This document shows positions 1-5,828 of a stretch of 7,012 nucleotides of DNA, piece by piece. Under the pieces are notes generated by a model. That model searched no databases. It was not told the origin of the DNA and worked only from the letters and a program-made list of their open reading frames with translations. The translations under genes were made by a program, and so were the position numbers. The stretch spans positions 1 through 7,012 of the forward strand of contig JARROJ010000095.1 in assembly GCA_037384065.1 (NCBI GenBank). The letters are read 5' to 3'. Origin of the DNA: JABDPF01 sp037384065. GTDB taxonomy: Bacteria; Pseudomonadota; Gammaproteobacteria; Xanthomonadales; SZUA-36. How positions within the stretch are numbered: position 1 is the first letter of the stretch; every line of letters starts with the position of its first letter.

Positions 1-1199
1 TATTCCTCTTCCTCGTCGACCCGGATGCCCATGACGGCTTTCAGGATGCCCCAGACCACAAGGCTGACGATGAACACCCAGAAGAAGATCGTCGCCGCGC
101 CGATCAGCTGTCCGCTGAACGACGAGCCGTCGTTGGTCAATGGCACCAGCAGCAGGCCGAGGAGGCCGACGACGCCGTGCACCGAGATCGCGCCGACCGG
201 GTCGTCGATTTTCAGCTTGTCGAGCGCGACGATGGCGAACACAACCAGTACACCGGCGATCGCGCCAAAGAGGGACGCCTGCAGCGCCGTCGGCGTCGAC
301 GGCTCGGCGGTGATCGCCACCAGGCCGGCCAGCGCGCCGTTGAGCGCCATCGTCAGGTCGGCCTTGCCGAACAGGATCCGGGCCGTGATCAGCGCGGCGA
401 TCAGGCCGGTGGCGGCCGCGGCGTTCGTGTTCAGGAACACCATCGCCACGCTGTGCGCGTTGGCGGCGTCGGCCAGCTTGAGCACGGAACCGCCGTTGAA
501 CCCGAACCAGCCCATCCACAGGATGAAGGTGCCGAGGGTCGCCAGCGGCAGGTTGGCGCCGGGCAGCGCATTGGCGGAACCGTCCTTGTTGTACTTGCCC
601 TTGCGCGCGCCGAGCAGCAGCACGCCGGCCAGCGCCGCGGCGGCGCCCGCCATGTGCACGATGCCGGAGCCCGCGAAGTCGCTGAAGCCCAGGTCGCCCA
701 GGTTGTACAGGCCGAACACGGCGCCGCCGCCCCAGGTCCAGTAGCCTTCCATCGGGTAGATGAATCCGGTCATGACGGCGGCGAACACGAAGAAGGCCCA
801 CAGTTTCATGCGCTCGGCCACCGCGCCGGAGACGATCGACATGGCGGTGGCGACGAACACCACCTGGAAGAAGAAGTCCGAGGCGCCGGAGTAGACCGAA
901 TCGCCGGCAAAGCCGTTCTCGGCCGAAGCCGTCAGCACTTCGTCCAGGCTGAACGCTTCGATGCCGTTCAGGAAATACCCGCCGCCGTACATGATGGCGT
1001 AACCGCTGGCCAGGTACATGAAGCAGGCGATCGCGTAGAGCGCCACGTTCTTGGTCAGGATCTCGGTGGTGTTCTTGGCGCGCACCAGGCCGGATTCCAG
1101 CATCGAGAAGCCCGCCGCCATCCACATGACGAGGGCGCCGCAAATCAGAAAATAGAAGGTGTCGATTGCATACTGCAATTCAAAAATCTGGCTTTCCAT
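1..1199 (-). CDS. amtB: Ammonium transporter AmtB (3' end beyond window)
   Basis: Inner-membrane ammonium channel of the Amt/Mep/Rh family; it conducts ammonium/ammonia into the cytoplasm and is closed by binding of GlnK. 399 codons are visible and the frame is still open at base 1, inside the acidic C-terminal tail (VDEEEE), so only a short end should be missing. By alignment to E. coli AmtB from memory, the visible key residues are the twin pore histidines H182 and H341, the pore Phe residues F115 and F234, the S1-site residues W156 (WGGG) and S238, and the conserved D174 eight residues before H182. The chain starts directly at the first membrane helix (residues about 10-30) with no cleavable signal peptide, unlike E. 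coli AmtB. The ATG at 1199 has a GGGAG ribosome site 7 bases upstream (1207-1211). It lies 61 bases after glnK with no terminator between, so co-transcription is expected. Confidence 0.97.
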   Translation of the reverse strand, partial: MESQIFELQYAIDTFYFLICGALVMWMAAGFSMLESGLVRAKNTTEILTKNVALYAIACFMYLASGYAIMYGGGYFLNGIEAFSLDEVLTASAENGFAGDSVYSGASDFFFQVVFVATAMSIVSGAVAERMKLWAFFVFAAVMTGFIYPMEGYWTWGGGAVFGLYNLGDLGFSDFAGSGIVHMAGAAAALAGVLLLGARKGKYNKDGSANALPGANLPLATLGTFILWMGWFGFNGGSVLKLADAANAHSVAMVFLNTNAAAATGLIAALITARILFGKADLTMALNGALAGLVAITAEPSTPTALQASLFGAIAGVLVVFAIVALDKLKIDDPVGAISVHGVVGLLGLLLVPLTNDGSSFSGQLIGAATIFFWVFIVSLVVWGILKAVMGIRVDEEEE

Positions 1200-1260
1200 T
1201 ACTCCACTCCCAAAATTGTCAACTGCACGTTCTGTTGTTCGTTTCCGTCGCGTTCAGCGC

Positions 1261-1599
1261 CTAGATGGCCTGCGCGCCGGTTTCACCGGTGCGGATCCGC
1301 ACGACTTCCTCCAGGGAGCTGACGAAAATCTTGCCGTCGCCGATCTTGCCGGTCGCGGCGGATGCCTGGATCGCCTCGACGACCTGCTCGGCGACTTCGT
1401 CGGTGCACGCGGTTTCCAGCTTCAGCTTGGGCAGGAAATCGACGTTGTACTCCGCGCCGCGGTACAACTCGGTGTGGCCTTTCTGTCGCCCGAAGCCCTT
1501 GACCTCGGTGACGGTGATGCCGGCGACACCCACTTCGTGCAGCGCCTGCCGGACGTCGTCCAGCTTGAACGGCTTGATGATCGCGGTGACCAGTTTCAT
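1261..1599 (-). CDS. glnK: Nitrogen regulatory protein PII (GlnK)
   Basis: Cytoplasmic trimeric PII signal protein of 112 residues, the family's usual length. It senses ATP/ADP and 2-oxoglutarate, is normally uridylylated by GlnD, and plugs the AmtB channel through its T-loop. The sequence opens with MKLVTAIIKPFKLDDVR. The T-loop (about 37-55, GRQKGHTELYRGAEYNVDF) carries the modifiable Tyr51 plus Tyr46. The second PII signature, TGKIGDGKIFV, is at 83-93, followed by basic R101 and R103 of the nucleotide site. The ATG at 1599 has a strong GGAGGG ribosome site 6 bases upstream. GlnK is preferred over GlnB because the gene directly precedes amtB, the classical glnK-amtB order, and because the operon has a sigma-54/NtrC-type promoter. 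Confidence 0.96.
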   Translation of the reverse strand: MKLVTAIIKPFKLDDVRQALHEVGVAGITVTEVKGFGRQKGHTELYRGAEYNVDFLPKLKLETACTDEVAEQVVEAIQASAATGKIGDGKIFVSSLEEVVRIRTGETGAQAI

Positions 1600-1605
1600 G
1601 AATTA

Positions 1606-1611
1606 CCCTCC
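1606..1611 (-). promoter_or_regulatory. Ribosome binding site of glnK
   Basis: GGAGGG on the minus strand lies 6 bases before the ATG at 1599 and supports that start. Confidence 0.8.
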
Positions 1612-1642
1612 AGTGATGATGCGGTCTTAACGAACCTGTAGA

Positions 1643-1658
1643 TGCAGGTTTCGTGCCA
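1643..1658 (-). promoter_or_regulatory. Sigma-54 (RpoN) -24/-12 promoter of glnK-amtB
   Basis: The minus strand reads TGGCACGAAACCTGCA. This matches the sigma-54 consensus TGGCAC-N5-TTGCA at all but one position and has the required GG-N10-GC spacing. Transcription should start near 1633, giving a leader of about 34 bases before glnK. The IHF-like and NtrC-like sites further upstream support the call. Confidence 0.85.
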
Positions 1659-1662
1659 CCGT

Positions 1663-1675
1663 CAAATTATTGATA
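1663..1675 (-). promoter_or_regulatory. Putative IHF binding site
   Basis: The plus strand reads CAAATTATTGATA, which fits the reverse complement of the IHF consensus WATCAANNNNTTR at every defined position. It sits in an AT-rich stretch (about 1661-1732) between the sigma-54 promoter and the NtrC-like sites, where DNA bending would help the activator reach the polymerase. It is very close to the -24 element, so the geometry is not ideal. A short consensus in AT-rich DNA can also arise by chance. Confidence 0.5.
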
Positions 1676-1739
1676 ACTTGCTGTTTATATTGATTTTTAA
1701 ACGAATCCGAAATTGTTATGACAGAACAGTAATCGTGCG

Positions 1740-1756
1740 CGCACCACGCCGGTGCA
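1740..1756. promoter_or_regulatory. Putative NtrC binding site 1
   Basis: The 17-mer CGCACCACGCCGGTGCA matches TGCACC-N5-GGTGCA at 11 of 12 defined positions. Its centre is about 115 bases upstream of the expected glnK start, within the usual enhancer range for sigma-54 promoters. Confidence 0.7.
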
Positions 1757-1769
1757 CTGTGTCGGTGCA
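1753..1769. promoter_or_regulatory. Putative NtrC binding site 2
   Basis: The 17-mer TGCACTGTGTCGGTGCA also matches TGCACC-N5-GGTGCA at 11 of 12 positions. It shares TGCA (1753-1756) with site 1, and the centres are 13 bases apart. It lies about 128 bases upstream of the expected glnK start and about 45 bases upstream of the divergent padR -35 region. Confidence 0.65.
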
Positions 1770-1815
1770 TGACCCTGGCCAAGGCCGAGGCGTCGGAAGG
1801 GAGCACGAAACCGTT

Positions 1816-1842
1816 TTGATACATAGTAATTCTATGTATAAT
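1816..1842 (+). promoter_or_regulatory. Sigma-70-type promoter of padR
   Basis: A perfect -10 hexamer TATAAT is at 1837-1842. The best -35 is TTGATA at 1816-1821 with a 15-base spacer, or TTTTGA at 1814-1819 with 17. The expected start near 1849 leaves a leader of about 44 bases. The palindrome at 1819-1839 fills the -35/-10 interval. Confidence 0.65.
1819..1839. promoter_or_regulatory. Palindromic operator, probably for PadR
   Basis: ATACATAG and CTATGTAT form a perfect inverted repeat with 8-base arms around TAATT. The ACAT/ATGT content resembles the ATGT/ACAT dyads bound by PadR-family regulators. Because it overlaps both promoter elements, bound repressor would block polymerase. A further half-site, TCTATGCAT at 1846-1854, repeats TCTATGTAT (1831-1839) with one change, 15 bases downstream. 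The link to PadR is inferred from position. Confidence 0.65.
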
Positions 1843-1892
1843 GGCTCTATGCATCGATCGAACCCAGGTTTCGGCCCGACCACCAGCCCGTC

Positions 1893-2246
1893 ATGGATAT
1901 CGGCAAGGATCTCGTAGCCGCATCGGGCACCCCGCTGGTGCTGGCCATTCTTCGCGAAGGGGAAAGCTACGGCTACGCCATCATCAAGCGCGTGGAAGAA
2001 CTGTCCAACGGCGAACTGAAATGGACCGACGGCATGCTCTATCCCGTTCTGCACCGCCTCGAACGCCAGGGATTCGTCAAGGCGACGTGGGGCAAATCGC
2101 AAACCGGCCGCCGCCGGAAGTACTATCGCCTGACCGATCAGGGGCTGAGCGAACTCACGCGGCAGCGACGACAGTGGGACGTCGTGAACGAGACGTTGCG
2201 CCGCACAACGTTCCTGGCCCTGGAACCGGCAGCGCAAACGACATGA
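1893..2246 (+). CDS. PadR-family transcriptional regulator
   Basis: A 117-residue winged-helix regulator, typical of the short PadR subfamily. The DNA-binding region spans about 13-85: the PLVLAIL helix, the ESYGYAI motif (24-30), the DGMLYPVLHRLE recognition-helix region (46-57), and the wing GRRRKYYRLT (72-81) leading into TDQG. Residues 85-110 form the C-terminal dimer helix. PadR proteins are usually repressors that respond to small molecules or toxic compounds; the ligand here is unknown. The ATG at 1893 is the first possible start after an in-frame stop at 1839, yet it lacks a clear Shine-Dalgarno, so translation may be weak. Its TGA overlaps the next gene's ATG, so the pair is translationally coupled. 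Confidence 0.93.
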   Translation: MDIGKDLVAASGTPLVLAILREGESYGYAIIKRVEELSNGELKWTDGMLYPVLHRLERQGFVKATWGKSQTGRRRKYYRLTDQGLSELTRQRRQWDVVNETLRRTTFLALEPAAQTT

Positions 2247-3616
2247 CATCCGAAGCGCCGAACCTGCTGGACAACCGCATCGCCGAGTGGCGCGGATACC
2301 TGCAGCGATCGCAGGCCATTCACGCCAACGACGTCGATGAACTCGAGGACCATCTGCGCAACCGGATCGACGACCTGCGCGCCGCCGGACTCGACGACGA
2401 CGAAGCCTTTCTCATCGCGGTCCGGCGCGTCGGCGAACTGCACGCCGTGAGCCGCGAGTTCGCCCGGGAATATTCGGAACGCCTGTGGAAACGGCTGGTC
2501 TTTACAGCCGCCCCGTTGGACGGGGATACCGGCTGGAACACCGAGGGAACCATCGCGATCCTGCTGGCCGTGGCGGCCGCGGCGTGTGTCCGGATCCCGG
2601 AACTGTTCGGCCTGCGACTCGGTGGCGACGATGGGCTCGGGTCTTTCTACCTGAGAAACTTCGCGCTGCTGGTGCTGCCCTTCCTGGCCGCCTTTTTTGC
2701 CTGGAAGAGAGCGCTGGAGCCCGTGCACATCGCGCGGCTCGCGGTGGCGTTCGTTGCCGCGTTCGCCCTCATGAACGCGTACCCCTTCGCACCGGGCGGG
2801 CATACCGAGCTTCTGTCCGCGCTGCATCTCCCGATCGCGCTCTGGCTGACCGTCGGTTACGCCTACGTGGCGGGTCAATGGCGAAGTCACGGCTGGCGGA
2901 TGAACTTCATCCGCTTCTCCGGCGAATGGTTCATCTATTTCACCCTGATCGCGCTGGGCGGTGGTGTCCTGACCGGGTTCACGCTGTTCGTATTCGAGAC
3001 GATCGGCCTGGATGCCGAGCACCTGGTCGCCAACTGGGTGATTCCCGCCGGTGTGGCGGGCGCGGTGATCATCGCCGCCTGGCTGGTGGAAGCCAAGCAG
3101 AGCGTGGTCGAAAACATGGCGCCCGTCCTGACGCTTTTGTTCACGCCGTTGTTCACGCTAGCGCTGCTGGCCTTCATCGGCGCGGTGCTGTGGACCGGAA
3201 CCGGCATCGGCGTCGAGCGCGAAATCCTGATCGGCTTCGACCTGCTGCTGGTGCTCGTCGTCGGCCTCATCCTGTACGCGATCTCGGCGCGGGATCCCCA
3301 CCGCGGCCCCGGATTTTTCGATGCGCTGCAGGTCGCCCTGATCGCGTGCGCCCTGATCGTCGACGGCCTGGCACTCTGGGCGATCGCCGACCGCATCTCG
3401 ACCTTTGGGTACAGCCCCAACCGCCTGGCCGCGCTCGGTCTGAACGTCATCCTGGTCGTCAACCTGGCGCGCGCCGCCGTCCTGCATGGCCGATTCCTCG
3501 CCGGTCGCGGAACGTTCGACGCCCTGGCGCGCTGGCAGACGACCTGCCTGCCCGTTTACGCCGCATGGGCCTGGGTAGTGGCCGCGCTGTTTCCGCTCGT
3601 GTTCCGATTCGTCTAG
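2243..3616 (+). CDS. PadR-associated membrane protein, permease-prefix plus DUF4153-like
   Basis: A 457-residue inner-membrane protein of unknown function. Residues 1-85 are a soluble helical region (LLDNRIAEWRGYL; DVDELEDHLRNRIDDL; AGLDDDEAFLIAVRRVGE) matching the 'permease prefix domain 1' pattern that I know from proteins encoded beside PadR regulators. After it come about 10-11 hydrophobic segments, near 103-120, 138-156, 163-182, 192-211, 230-252, 264-283, 293-316, 329-348, 360-382, 395-416 and 435-453. The segment RISTFGYSPNRLAALGLN (384-401) resembles the conserved TPNR-type motif of DUF4153/DUF4173 proteins. The start at 2243 is chosen for the ATGA overlap with padR and because the prefix domain begins there; the frame is open further upstream but that part is a shadow of padR. 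It is not an ABC permease: no ATPase gene is nearby. It probably carries out the response controlled by PadR. Confidence 0.85.
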   Translation: MTSEAPNLLDNRIAEWRGYLQRSQAIHANDVDELEDHLRNRIDDLRAAGLDDDEAFLIAVRRVGELHAVSREFAREYSERLWKRLVFTAAPLDGDTGWNTEGTIAILLAVAAAACVRIPELFGLRLGGDDGLGSFYLRNFALLVLPFLAAFFAWKRALEPVHIARLAVAFVAAFALMNAYPFAPGGHTELLSALHLPIALWLTVGYAYVAGQWRSHGWRMNFIRFSGEWFIYFTLIALGGGVLTGFTLFVFETIGLDAEHLVANWVIPAGVAGAVIIAAWLVEAKQSVVENMAPVLTLLFTPLFTLALLAFIGAVLWTGTGIGVEREILIGFDLLLVLVVGLILYAISARDPHRGPGFFDALQVALIACALIVDGLALWAIADRISTFGYSPNRLAALGLNVILVVNLARAAVLHGRFLAGRGTFDALARWQTTCLPVYAAWAWVVAALFPLVFRFV

Positions 3617-3678
3617 CGCCGCCCGCGCTCCGGCCCGGCATCGTCCACTTTCCGAGGGCCCGGAAAAACCGCGGACGG
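3617..3678. other. Convergent intergenic gap
   Basis: These 62 bases separate the ends of two convergent genes. The inverted repeat TTTCCG/CGGAAA around AGGGCC (3650-3667) could stall both transcripts, but no T-run follows it on either strand, so it is only a weak candidate terminator. Confidence 0.3.
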
Positions 3679-4470
3679 TCAGACCGTGATCGTGCCGGCG
3701 AGGTAGGCCGAGGCGCGGCCGGAAATGAGGACCCGCTCGCCGCGCGGCTCGCAGATCACCTCGCCGCCACGCGCCGAGATCTGCCGCGCATGCAGGCGCG
3801 CGCGGCCCAGGCGTTCAGCCCAGTAGGGGCCGAGCTGGGTGAACGCGGAGCCGGTCACCGGATCCTCCGGCACGGCCAGGCCCGGCGCGAAAAAGCGCGT
3901 GACGAAATCGACCTCGTCCGACGGCGCGGTCGCAATCACGCCGCGCCGGTCGAGCCGAGCCAGCAGCTCGAAATCCGGCCGCAGGGCGGCGACCTGCCCG
4001 GCATCGTCGAACACCGCGAGGTAATCTTCCGCCGCCAGCAATTCCGACGGCGCGCGCCCGAGGCCCCGCACCAGTTCCGGGGAACGGGCGACCGGGACGG
4101 GCGGCTGGGCGGGAAAATCGAGCGTCAGCCAGGCGCCGTCACGGGAGACGTGGAGGTCGCCGGAGCGGGAAAGAAACCGGATCGTTTCCGCCGTGTGGCC
4201 AAGTTCGTTGAACAGCACCCACGCGCTCGCCAGCGTCGCGTGGCCGCACAGGTCCACTTCGGCGGCCGGGGTGAACCAGCGAATGCGGTAGGCGTCGCCC
4301 TCGTTGACGAAGAACGCAGTCTCCGACAGGTTGTTCTCCAGCGCGATGGATTGCATCAACTCATCGTCGAGCCACTGCTCGAGCGGCACCACGGCCGCCG
4401 GGTTGCCGGTGAACGGCGCGGCGGCGAACGCGTCGACCTGGAAAATCGGCAAGCGCTTCATCTCGACCAT
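3679..4470 (-). CDS. PhzF-family isomerase/epimerase
   Basis: A 263-residue cytoplasmic protein of the PhzF/diaminopimelate-epimerase-like fold, which has two similar halves with the active site between them. The N-terminal KRLPIFQVDAF and FTGNPAAVV (20-28) are the family signature. NNLSETAFF (46-54) holds the catalytic Glu50. RWFTPAAEVDLCGHATLA (64-81) and FFAPGLAVPEDPVTGSA (193-209) are the conserved active-site loops of the two halves. Phenazine PhzF isomerises trans-2,3-dihydro-3-hydroxyanthranilate, but no other phz gene is present, so the substrate here is unknown. The ATG at 4470 is chosen because GAGGAGG lies 7 bases upstream. The ATG at 4461 (MKRLPIF) is an alternative that makes an ATGA overlap with the upstream stop. 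Either way it overlaps the PH-domain gene and is probably co-translated with it. Confidence 0.93.
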   Translation of the reverse strand: MVEMKRLPIFQVDAFAAAPFTGNPAAVVPLEQWLDDELMQSIALENNLSETAFFVNEGDAYRIRWFTPAAEVDLCGHATLASAWVLFNELGHTAETIRFLSRSGDLHVSRDGAWLTLDFPAQPPVPVARSPELVRGLGRAPSELLAAEDYLAVFDDAGQVAALRPDFELLARLDRRGVIATAPSDEVDFVTRFFAPGLAVPEDPVTGSAFTQLGPYWAERLGRARLHARQISARGGEVICEPRGERVLISGRASAYLAGTITV

Positions 4471-4913
4471 TTCATCGCCTCCTCGATCGCGGCGCACAGT
4501 TTGTCCGGCTCATCGGTACCGATGCGGTACGCGCGGCCGTTGCGCAGCCGGATCTGCACCGCGTCGAGACCGGAAACGTTGAACAGCCAGCCGTGCGGCG
4601 TCAGGCGGATACCCCAGCCGTACCACCAGCGGTTGCGGGCCGTCTCGACCTGCTCGATTTCCTTCACCGCGATCGTTTTGCGGATCAGGCCGATACCGAA
4701 GCGGATGCGCAGCTGCCCGTGGCGGACCTCGACGGTCAGCGCGTGAAACAGCGCGAGGGCGACCAGCAGGATCCCGCACACCATCAGCATCACCCACATG
4801 GCGGTCGGGTCGCCGTCGCCGAGAAACGCGGCGAGCACGATGGTCACCAGGGCAAACGCGCCGAGAATGACGCGATTCAGGGTGCCCGGCTGGGTATGGT
4901 AATACGCCGACAC
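4458..4913 (-). CDS. Small membrane protein with bacterial PH-like domain
   Basis: 151 residues, function unknown. Two membrane helices (about 13-32 and 38-57) form a hairpin, followed by a cytoplasmic beta-rich domain (60-150) of bacterial PH type: LTVEVRHGQLRIRFGIGLIRK, a basic/aromatic stretch RNRWWYGWGIRLTP, then GWLFNVSGLDAVQIRLRNG and a closing helix after IGTDEPDKL. The start is a GTG at 4913, preceded 5 bases upstream by AAGGAG. A longer reading from an ATG at 4970 would add 19 residues without family resemblance and lacks a comparable ribosome site. The stop lies inside the PhzF gene (13-base overlap), so the two form an operon. Such proteins are membrane anchored, and the ligand of the PH-like fold is not known. 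Confidence 0.82.
   Translation of the reverse strand: MSAYYHTQPGTLNRVILGAFALVTIVLAAFLGDGDPTAMWVMLMVCGILLVALALFHALTVEVRHGQLRIRFGIGLIRKTIAVKEIEQVETARNRWWYGWGIRLTPHGWLFNVSGLDAVQIRLRNGRAYRIGTDEPDKLCAAIEEAMKWSR
4478..4484 (-). promoter_or_regulatory. Ribosome binding site deciding the PhzF start
   Basis: GAGGAGG on the minus strand lies 7 bases before the ATG at 4470 but 16 before the ATG at 4461, favouring the earlier start. It is inside the 3' end of the PH-domain gene. Confidence 0.7.
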
Positions 4914-4918
4914 GGTAG

Positions 4919-4924
4919 CTCCTT
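4919..4924 (-). promoter_or_regulatory. Ribosome binding site deciding the GTG start
   Basis: AAGGAG lies 5 bases before the GTG at 4913, which sets the start of the PH-domain gene. Confidence 0.7.
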
Positions 4925-4974
4925 TTGAGGGTAGCGGGTAACGATCACGAAAACGTGTCGAATTCTGCACGCCA

Positions 4975-4982
4975 ATTATAAT
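4975..4982. promoter_or_regulatory. Overlapping divergent -10 elements
   Basis: The 8-mer ATTATAAT contains TATAAT on the plus strand (4977-4982) and on the minus strand (4980-4975). The minus copy would start transcription near 4968, about 55 bases before the PH-domain GTG. The plus copy would start near 4989, about 110 bases before the luxR-type ATG. Neither strand has a convincing -35, so the site is a candidate only. Confidence 0.4.
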
Positions 4983-5054
4983 ATGAGTAGAGGAGACGTC
5001 TTTTTTCAGCGTCCAATCCTTCGGCCTTGGCAGGCGTTACGGCGGCACCCGATT

Positions 5055-5070
5055 CGACTGTTAACGGTCG
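5055..5070. promoter_or_regulatory. Near-palindrome upstream of the LuxR-type gene
   Basis: CGACTGTTAACGGTCG is a 16-base dyad with one mismatched pair, 29 bases before the ATG at 5100. It is a possible operator, perhaps for autoregulation; no known consensus was recognised. Confidence 0.3.
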
Positions 5071-5099
5071 ATGAGACCTGAGCGGGGATCGCGTAACAA

Positions 5100-5717
5100 A
5101 TGCCCCAGAATGCCACTCCGAAAACCGATTGCGTCACCGGCGATTCCGCATTCGCGGTTGACCGCCGCGGTGTGATCGTGCACTGGAACGCGGCGGCCGA
5201 GAAATTGTTCGGTTTCACGGCCGATGCCGCGCTCGGCCAACGTTGCTGGGAGCTTTTGGCCGGCCTGGACGTCTTCGGCAACCGCTATTGTTGCGCCCAC
5301 TGCCCGCTGCTCGACATGGCGGCCCACCACGAATCCGTGCGCGGTTTCGAACTGCGGTTCCAGACATCGTCCGAGGGGCGCAAGGAGCTCTCCGTGAGCT
5401 GCCTCGCGATTTTTGAGACCCCCGAAAGCGGCCTGCTCTACCACATCTGCCGTGAACCCGAAAAAGGCGCCCCCACCGCCGAGCACCGCCACGTCGTGAA
5501 CAGTCACATGCAGCGGATCCATAACGGCCACCTGACGGAACGCGAACTAGAGGTGCTGGCGCTGCTCGCGGACGGAAAATCGACCTGCGAAATTGCCTCG
5601 ACGATGTTTATCAGCGAGGCGACGGTGCGCAACCACATCCAGCACATCTTGCACAAACTGCGCGTTCACAACCGGCTCGAAGCCGTGGTCATGGGCCGGC
5701 GCATCGATTTGATCTGA
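5100..5717 (+). CDS. PAS domain LuxR-family transcription factor
   Basis: A 205-residue cytoplasmic regulator. Residues about 12-116 form a PAS sensor domain: FAVDRRGVIVHWNAAAEKLFGFTADAALG is the standard PAS opening, read in parts across 18-46. A cysteine cluster follows: C49, then C64, C65 and C68 within NRYCCAHCPLLDMA. The C-terminal GerE-type helix-turn-helix spans 145-200 with the expected LTERELEVLALLADGKST, EIASTMFISEATVRNHI and QHILHKLRVHNRLEAV. No phosphoacceptor receiver domain or acyl-homoserine-lactone domain is present, so the signal is probably read by the PAS domain. The ATG at 5100 is the first start after an in-frame TAA at 5094, and the ribosome site is weak (GCGGGG). It transcribes away from the PH-domain/PhzF operon and towards the secreted-protein gene. 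Confidence 0.92.
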   Translation: MPQNATPKTDCVTGDSAFAVDRRGVIVHWNAAAEKLFGFTADAALGQRCWELLAGLDVFGNRYCCAHCPLLDMAAHHESVRGFELRFQTSSEGRKELSVSCLAIFETPESGLLYHICREPEKGAPTAEHRHVVNSHMQRIHNGHLTERELEVLALLADGKSTCEIASTMFISEATVRNHIQHILHKLRVHNRLEAVVMGRRIDLI

Positions 5718-5743
5718 AATTCGAGACTAATGACCCATAGTTC

Positions 5744-5769
5744 ATTTGCATCAGGTCCCTGACGCAAAT
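5744..5769. repeat. 26-base imperfect palindrome after the LuxR-type gene
   Basis: ATTTGC (5744-5749) pairs with GCAAAT (5764-5769), and TCAGG (5751-5755) with CCTGA (5758-5762), around TC, with a single A/C mismatch. No T-run follows, so a rho-independent terminator is not well supported. A protein-binding dyad or a transcript-end stabilising hairpin are alternatives. Confidence 0.5.
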
Positions 5770-5828
5770 CGATCCATTGGCCACCGCAACGTCATGCAAG
5801 CAGCCCAGCCCAGCCATGCAGCCCACGG

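Noticed and set aside
177..1322. A 381-codon plus-strand open frame
   Set aside because: It is antisense to amtB and glnK, rich in Arg/His/Gly, with no plausible fold or ribosome site.
1841..2242. N-terminal extension of the membrane protein upstream of 2243
   Set aside because: The frame is open but overlaps padR in another frame, its residues are low-complexity basic sequence, and the ATGA overlap at 2243 marks the natural start.
3650..3667. Rho-independent terminator between convergent genes
   Set aside because: The 6-bp stem is present but no T-run follows on either strand, so it is recorded only as weak content of the gap.
3679..4470. Phenazine biosynthesis locus
   Set aside because: Only a PhzF-type gene is present; PhzF homologues are common outside phenazine pathways and no other phz gene is seen.
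2485..4746. A 753-codon open frame on the plus strand
   Set aside because: It runs out of frame through the DUF4153-like gene and antisense to the PhzF and PH-domain genes, its product is an Arg/Ala/Gly-rich string without family resemblance, and it is a normal artefact of GC-rich DNA.
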